This document shows positions 7,766 through 10,626 of a stretch of 10,626 nt of DNA, one piece after another; the first letter of the stretch is position 1; the number at the start of each line of letters is the position of its first letter. The stretch covers positions 1-10,626 of the forward strand of contig CAMLEF010000139.1 in the NCBI GenBank assembly GCA_946478675.1. Reading direction: 5' to 3'. The notes under the pieces are model-generated. The model was not told the DNA's origin. It did not search any database and worked only from the letters and a program-made list of their open reading frames with translations. Made by a program: the position numbers and the translations under genes. This DNA comes from an uncultured Flavobacteriales bacterium. Lineage in GTDB: Bacteria; Bacteroidota; Bacteroidia; Palsa-965.

Positions 7766-7788
7766 TAACGCCAGGCGTTACTTACGCC
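7766..7788 (-). promoter_or_regulatory. Probable HigA operator: palindrome plus third half-site
   Basis: TAACGCC-A-GGCGTTA (7766-7780) is a perfect 7-bp inverted repeat with one central base. A third near-copy, TTACGCC (7782-7788), makes a second, overlapping inverted pair with GGCGT (7774-7778) and ACGCC (7784-7788). The sites lie between the -7 element and the higB ATG and overlap the -7 element by one base, a natural place for autorepression by HigA. No binding data exist here; the role is inferred from position and symmetry. Confidence 0.75.
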
Positions 7789-7819
7789 AAAGATAAGTAA
7801 AACAAAAACAATATTCAAG
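7788..7819 (-). promoter_or_regulatory. higBA promoter, Bacteroidota type
   Basis: On the - strand, CTTG (7816-7819; consensus TTTG at -33) is followed after exactly 20 nt by TATCTTTG (7788-7795; consensus TAnnTTTG at -7). This is the best full promoter match in the window. Transcription would start near 7781-7783, within the operator. The -33 box lies two bases beyond the ACMSD stop codon (7822-7824), so higBA has its own promoter despite being codirectional with and close to ACMSD. Confidence 0.65.
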
Positions 7820-7821
7820 AT

Positions 7822-8841
7822 CTACACAAACATCCCCTTCTCCATCCCCAGCCACTCCAGCGCCGCGCCGTGCAGCAGCATCGATTTCTTCGCATCGTCC
7901 CACGGCATCGAACGAATCAATTCGCCGGGAATATTTTCGCCGAGCGGGAACGGGTAGTCGCTGCCGAGCGCCACGCGGTTTGCGCCGAACTGGTTGACGA
8001 CGAAATCGAGCATGTTCTTATCGTGCACCAGCGAATCGATCCAGAAGCGGCCGATGTAATCTTTCGGCGCTACGTTGTTGTCGATCGCGGTGAGGTCGGG
8101 GCGGCAATCGAAACCGTGCTGCACACGTCCTACCGTTGAAGGGAAAGAGCCGCCGCCGTGTGCGAAAGCAATGCGCAAATTGGGCAAACGCTCGAGCACG
8201 CCGCCGAAGATCATCGAGCAGATCGCGCGTGACGTTTCCGCCGGCATCCCGACGAGCCAGGGCAGCCAGTATTTCTGCATGTTCGCTTCGCCCATCATTT
8301 CCCAGGGATGCACGAACACCGCCATGCCGAGCTTCTCGCAGGCCGCGAAAATTTCAAAATACTTCGGCTCGTTCAGGTTTTCCTGGTTCACATTCGTTCC
8401 GATCTGCACACCTTTCAGGCCGATGCTTTTGCAGCGCTCCAGTTCGGCGATCGCCATTTTCGGATCCTGCATCGGGATGGTGCCGAGCCCGACGAAACGT
8501 TTCGGGAAACGCTGCACGATGTCCGCAATGTGATCATTGAGAAACTGCGAAATCTCGAGGCAATCTTTCGGTTTCGCCCAATAGCTGAACATCACCGGAA
8601 CCGTCGACAGTACTTGTACATGCACGTGATGATGATCGCATTCCGTGATCCGCGTCTCCGCGCTCCAGCAGTTGTCTTCCACCTCGCGGAAAAAACGGCC
8701 GTCGTCACGCATCATGCGCGCGCAGCAGGGCTTGTGGTGATCGAGATGAATGAACCCGCCGTACCCGAACTTCTCTTTCCAGGCAGGAATGTTCTCGGGA
8801 AGAATATGCGTGTGAATGTCGATGGAGAAAATGCTGCTCAT
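7822..8841 (-). CDS. 2-amino-3-carboxymuconate-6-semialdehyde decarboxylase (ACMSD)
   Basis: 339 aa, cytoplasmic amidohydrolase-superfamily zinc enzyme of tryptophan/kynurenine degradation. It decarboxylates ACMS to 2-aminomuconate 6-semialdehyde, preventing spontaneous cyclisation to quinolinate. Zinc ligands by alignment: His10 and His12 (DIHTHILP), His178 (FVHPWEM) and Asp295 (GSDYPFPLGE); catalytic His228 (AFAHGGGSFP). Arg239 matches the substrate-binding arginine of the Pseudomonas enzyme, and Arg49 or Arg52 could match the second. Long blocks are nearly identical to animal ACMSD, such as LSTVPVMFSYWAKP, KYWLPWLVGMPAET and HGGG, and the length is typical. It follows the HAAO gene on the same strand across a repeat-filled spacer of 144 nt, consistent with an operon of consecutive steps. 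No terminator is seen after it, so some read-through into higBA is possible. Confidence 0.96.
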   Translation of the reverse strand: MSSIFSIDIHTHILPENIPAWKEKFGYGGFIHLDHHKPCCARMMRDDGRFFREVEDNCWSAETRITECDHHHVHVQVLSTVPVMFSYWAKPKDCLEISQFLNDHIADIVQRFPKRFVGLGTIPMQDPKMAIAELERCKSIGLKGVQIGTNVNQENLNEPKYFEIFAACEKLGMAVFVHPWEMMGEANMQKYWLPWLVGMPAETSRAICSMIFGGVLERLPNLRIAFAHGGGSFPSTVGRVQHGFDCRPDLTAIDNNVAPKDYIGRFWIDSLVHDKNMLDFVVNQFGANRVALGSDYPFPLGENIPGELIRSMPWDDAKKSMLLHGAALEWLGMEKGMFV

Positions 8842-8843
8842 AG

Positions 8844-8987
8844 GTTGAGTTCGGAGTCGGGAGTCAGGAGTTCGGAGTCAGGAGTTGGGAGTTGGGAGTT
8901 GAGAGCCGGGAGTTAACAGAGTCGGGAGTTCGGAACAGAAACGCTTAAACGTTAACGCTCCGAACTCCCGGCTAAAAACTCCGAACT
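8844..8987. repeat. Heptad tandem repeat array with an inverted block
   Basis: Thirteen near-contiguous units of consensus YVGGAGT run from 8844 to 8936: seven bases each, except one of nine at 8914-8922, with a few degenerate. After a 20-nt core (8937-8956), inverted heptads (for example ACTCCGA, ACTCCCG) continue in register from 8957 to 8987. One end is 2 nt from the ACMSD start codon and the other overlaps the HAAO stop codon, so the array is essentially the whole spacer. The units 8920-8934 and 8959-8973 form a 15-bp stem with one G-T pair. The period is not a multiple of three, so it is not coding. Confidence 0.85.
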
Positions 8988-9507
8988 ATTTAATTACCGG
9001 CGGCGGTTCCATGACGTGGCCGCATTGTTTGCAGGTGCGCAGGTCGGTGTTGCCGTAAAATTTCGCGAACACTTCCTGGAACTGCGTGGTGATATCCGTG
9101 AGCTTGAAATATTCTTCGTAGAGTTTGTGATTGCATTTCTCGCAGAACCACAGCAGGCCGTCTTTCTCACCGTCGCGGCGCTTGCGTTCCATGACGAGGC
9201 CGATCGTGTTCGCACCGCGTTTCGGATTGTGCGGGATGCGCGGCGGCAGCAAAAAGATCTCGCCCTGCTTAATGGGCACGTTCACCGCTTTGCCGTCTTC
9301 CTGGATCTGCACTTCGACGTCGCCTTCGAGCTGGTAAAAGAATTCTTCGCTTTCGTTGTAATGATAATCCTTGCGCGAATTCGGCCCGCCGACGACCATC
9401 ACGATGAATTCAGCGTCTTTGTAAACGACTTTGTTTCCGACCGGCGGTTTCAGCAGGTGACGGTTTTCGTCGATCCACTTCTGGAATGAAAACGGACGTG
9501 TGACCAT
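8986..9507 (-). CDS. 3-hydroxyanthranilate 3,4-dioxygenase (HAAO)
   Basis: 173 aa with the ATG at 9505-9507. An upstream in-frame GTG at 9582 falls in a tandem repeat and adds no conserved sequence. This cytoplasmic cupin dioxygenase opens the ring of 3-hydroxyanthranilate with O2 to give ACMS. Active-site iron ligands by family alignment: His49, Glu55 (HYNESEEFF) and His93 (PPRIPHNP). Substrate-contacting residues: Arg45, Arg97 and Glu107. The C-terminal rubredoxin-like metal site of the bacterial type is intact: CEKC (122-125) and CKQC (159-162). Its length equals that of the Ralstonia enzyme (174 aa). It is probably cotranscribed with ACMSD, whose product uses the unstable ACMS. Upstream kynurenine genes (tryptophan dioxygenase, kynurenine monooxygenase, kynureninase) are not in this window. 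Confidence 0.96.
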   Translation of the reverse strand: MVTRPFSFQKWIDENRHLLKPPVGNKVVYKDAEFIVMVVGGPNSRKDYHYNESEEFFYQLEGDVEVQIQEDGKAVNVPIKQGEIFLLPPRIPHNPKRGANTIGLVMERKRRDGEKDGLLWFCEKCNHKLYEEYFKLTDITTQFQEVFAKFYGNTDLRTCKQCGHVMEPPPVIK

Positions 9508-9526
9508 AGGAAAAGAGTTTGTCTTA

Positions 9527-9534
9527 CGAAGGTA
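9527..9534 (-). promoter_or_regulatory. Weak candidate -7 element for HAAO-ACMSD
   Basis: The - strand reads TACCTTCG, one mismatch from TAnnTTTG, 19 nt before the HAAO ATG. No -33 match is seen. It is reported because it is the only near-match in the spacer upstream of this presumed operon. Confidence 0.28.
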
Positions 9535-9542
9535 GAAATTAA

Positions 9543-9582
9543 ATGTGCCGATATGCTGATGCGGCAATATGCCGATGCGCAC
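9543..9582. repeat. Octad tandem repeat upstream of HAAO
   Basis: Five consecutive 8-bp units: ATGTGCCG, ATATGCTG, ATGCGGCA, ATATGCCG, ATGCGCAC (loose consensus ATRTGCCG). It lies just upstream of the candidate HAAO promoter. The units are degenerate and some pair with one another (TGCCG with CGGCA). Confidence 0.6.
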
Positions 9583-9616
9583 AAGGCTACGCGCTAAAAC
9601 TCTCCCGGAGAATAAT

Positions 9617-9639
9617 TTTTCAATCTTGAATTTTCAATC
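9617..9639. repeat. Short direct repeat with 14-bp period
   Basis: TTTTCAATC occurs at 9617-9625 and again at 9631-9639, separated by TTGAA, giving a 14-bp period. It lies just after the stop of the small secreted protein gene. It is AT-rich and only two copies long. Confidence 0.5.
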
Positions 9640-9646
9640 AACGAAA

Positions 9647-10114
9647 TTACTCCTGCGTGATGCCGAGCGAATACGCCATGCTGAACGTTTTCACGACAGC
9701 GGATTGCACGTGGCTGGTGATCGAATCGGTGACCTTGGCGGTGCCGGTGCGCTGCAGGTAAGACCACAGTGCGCTGTTGGAAAGCTCTTCCCATTCACCG
9801 TTGTCCTTGCGGTACCAGGTGTGGCGAATGTATTTCCAGGTTTTTCCTTTGATGCCGTATTTCTTCAGGTTCGGATCTTTTCCGCCGGGTTTGATCTCGA
9901 AGGAAATGGCGATTTCCCAGCCGTCGGATTTGACGAGCGTGTGCCGGTCATTCAGGTCTTTTCCGGAAGTATGAAAACGGATCACTGTATCTCCGGAGAA
10001 AATCGTTTTTCCGTTGATCTCCATTTCCGTCATCGAGATCTTCACGGTGTAATTCGCGGCGTGAACCGCAGCGGTTGCCAGCAGGAGCAACAGGAACAGC
10101 AGGGGCTTTTTCAT
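9647..10114 (-). CDS. Small secreted protein of unknown function
   Basis: 155 aa. A clean signal peptide (MKKPLLFLLLLLATAAVHA, cleavage after about residue 19) leads to a mature protein of about 136 residues with alternating strands (YTVKISMTEMEING, DTVIRFHTSG, WEIAISFEI) and a likely helical C-terminus. Aromatic and charged residues cluster in WKYIRHTWYRKDNGEWEEL. There is no lipobox, cysteine in the mature part or catalytic motif I recognise. It lies between the HAAO gene (same strand, 139-nt spacer) and a divergent SDR gene. The spacing and the absence of pathway features give no reason to link it to kynurenine breakdown. It looks like a real gene because of its signal peptide and host-like codon use; function unknown. 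Confidence 0.78.
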   Translation of the reverse strand: MKKPLLFLLLLLATAAVHAANYTVKISMTEMEINGKTIFSGDTVIRFHTSGKDLNDRHTLVKSDGWEIAISFEIKPGGKDPNLKKYGIKGKTWKYIRHTWYRKDNGEWEELSNSALWSYLQRTGTAKVTDSITSHVQSAVVKTFSMAYSLGITQE

Positions 10115-10161
10115 TCAGCAGTGTTTGTTTTTCGCTATGAATGTAAAACAATCACGGCATT

Positions 10162-10206
10162 TGGAAACGGTGAAATTGAAACGCTGTTGCTGCGCCTGCG
10201 TTTCCA
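10162..10206. repeat. Inverted repeats in the divergent spacer
   Basis: TGGAAACG (10162-10169) is inverted at CGTTTCCA (10199-10206). A second copy of the left arm, GAAACGC (10178-10184), can pair instead with GCGTTTC (10198-10204). They lie upstream of the SDR -7 element, between two divergently transcribed genes, so an operator is possible but unproven. Confidence 0.35.
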
Positions 10207-10230
10207 TGCGCATTCTTCCCGCAGAGGGAT

Positions 10231-10238
10231 TACCTTTG
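10231..10238 (+). promoter_or_regulatory. -7 element abutting the SDR start codon
   Basis: TACCTTTG, a perfect TAnnTTTG match, ends only 4 nt before the ATG at 10243. With the usual distance from this element to the start of transcription, the transcript would begin at or next to the A of ATG. No good -33 box is visible 19-20 nt upstream. Confidence 0.5.
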
Positions 10239-10242
10239 TCGC

Positions 10243-10626
10243 ATGAATCTCGATCTCTCCGGAAAACACGCCCTCGTCTGCGGAAGCTCACAGGGCATCG
10301 GCAAAGCCACCGCTATCGAGCTGGCCTCGCTCGGCGCATCCGTCACGCTGCTCGCGCGCAACGAGCCCCGCCTGAAAAACGCGCTGCCCGACCTGCCCAA
10401 CCCGACCGGCAATGCGCACCACGATTTCCTCGTCGCCGACTTTTCCGATCCGGAACAGCTGAAGAGCGTCGTCGACAAATGGATGCGCAAGGAGAAAGTC
10501 GTACACATTCTCGTCAACAACACCGGCGGACCTCCCGCAGGACCGATCAGCGAAGCGAAAATGCAGGAATTCACCGCAGCGTTCTCTGCTCACCTGCTCT
10601 GCAATCACCTGCTCGCACAAGCGGTT
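10243..10626 (+). CDS. Short-chain dehydrogenase/reductase (SDR), N-terminal part, 3' truncated
   Basis: The first 128 residues are visible and the reading frame runs off the right edge. Classical SDR features: the beta1 glycine motif VCGSSQGIG (12-20, with Cys in place of the usual Thr), a second strand ending LLARN with Arg39, which usually favours NADP(H), the acidic ADFSD (65-69), and NNTGG (92-96) instead of the common NNAG. The catalytic Ser, Tyr and Lys would lie beyond the window. It resembles proteins annotated as FabG-like 3-oxoacyl-ACP reductases, but substrate cannot be told. Its closeness to HAAO and ACMSD makes a role in aminomuconate or tryptophan breakdown possible, though it is on the opposite strand with another gene between. 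The start is supported by the SDR beta1 strand and the adjacent -7 element. Confidence 0.9.
   Translation, partial: MNLDLSGKHALVCGSSQGIGKATAIELASLGASVTLLARNEPRLKNALPDLPNPTGNAHHDFLVADFSDPEQLKSVVDKWMRKEKVVHILVNNTGGPPAGPISEAKMQEFTAAFSAHLLCNHLLAQAV

Noticed and set aside
8308..8916. A + strand open frame opposite ACMSD running into the heptad array
   Set aside because: Antisense to a clear ACMSD; its tail only reads through repeat DNA.
8844..8987. CRISPR array
   Set aside because: The period is 7 bp with no unique spacers and there are no cas genes; this is a tandem array with an inverted block.
9508..9582. N-terminal extension of HAAO from a GTG at 9582
   Set aside because: The extra residues come from the octad repeat region; the ATG at 9507 gives the normal family length and start.
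9601..9611. TCTCCCGGAGA palindrome as a terminator after the small secreted protein gene
   Set aside because: The loop is too small for the full stem, the remaining stem is about 4 bp and the following T-run is short.

Overview
This window looks like a chromosomal segment of a fairly GC-rich Bacteroidota bacterium (Flavobacteriales, Chitinophagales or a relative; the exact taxon cannot be fixed from the sequence alone). Four things point there: a C-terminal type IX secretion (T9SS) sorting domain at the left edge, a DUF5686/carboxypeptidase-regulatory-like outer membrane protein, a lipoprotein with a Bacteroidota-type surface export signal, and several promoters of the Bacteroidota -7 type (TAnnTTTG). 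No rRNA, tRNA, CRISPR array or insertion sequence was seen.

Left part (1-4366). The 3' end of a large secreted protein (+ strand) converges on a long-form amidophosphoribosyltransferase (purF, - strand), with a strong bidirectional terminator between them. To the right, all on the - strand, come a predicted surface lipoprotein with its own terminator and a secreted protein of unknown function whose C-terminal half weakly resembles a STAS fold.

Middle (4367-7170). One large gene encodes an 869-aa DUF5686 outer membrane protein (signal peptide, CarboxypepD_reg-like domain, predicted beta-barrel). It has a -7 promoter element just before its start and a strong terminator directly after its stop.

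Right part (7171-10626). A higB-higA toxin-antitoxin operon, with a palindromic operator embedded in its promoter, sits directly downstream of two consecutive tryptophan/kynurenine-degradation genes: 3-hydroxyanthranilate 3,4-dioxygenase (HAAO) followed by ACMS decarboxylase (ACMSD). HAAO makes the unstable ACMS. ACMSD removes it before it cyclises to quinolinate, sending carbon to catabolism rather than NAD synthesis. The HAAO-ACMSD spacer is almost entirely a heptad repeat array with an inverted block that can form a 15-bp hairpin. Upstream lie a small secreted protein of unknown function and, divergently, the start of a short-chain dehydrogenase (SDR) whose -7 element nearly touches its ATG, suggesting a leaderless mRNA.

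Most genes are recognisable housekeeping or accessory functions. The less ordinary material is in the spacers: short-period tandem arrays (7-, 8- and 14-bp periods) around the kynurenine genes, a hairpin motif found at two places, and the toxin-antitoxin control region. I see no convincing new multigene system.
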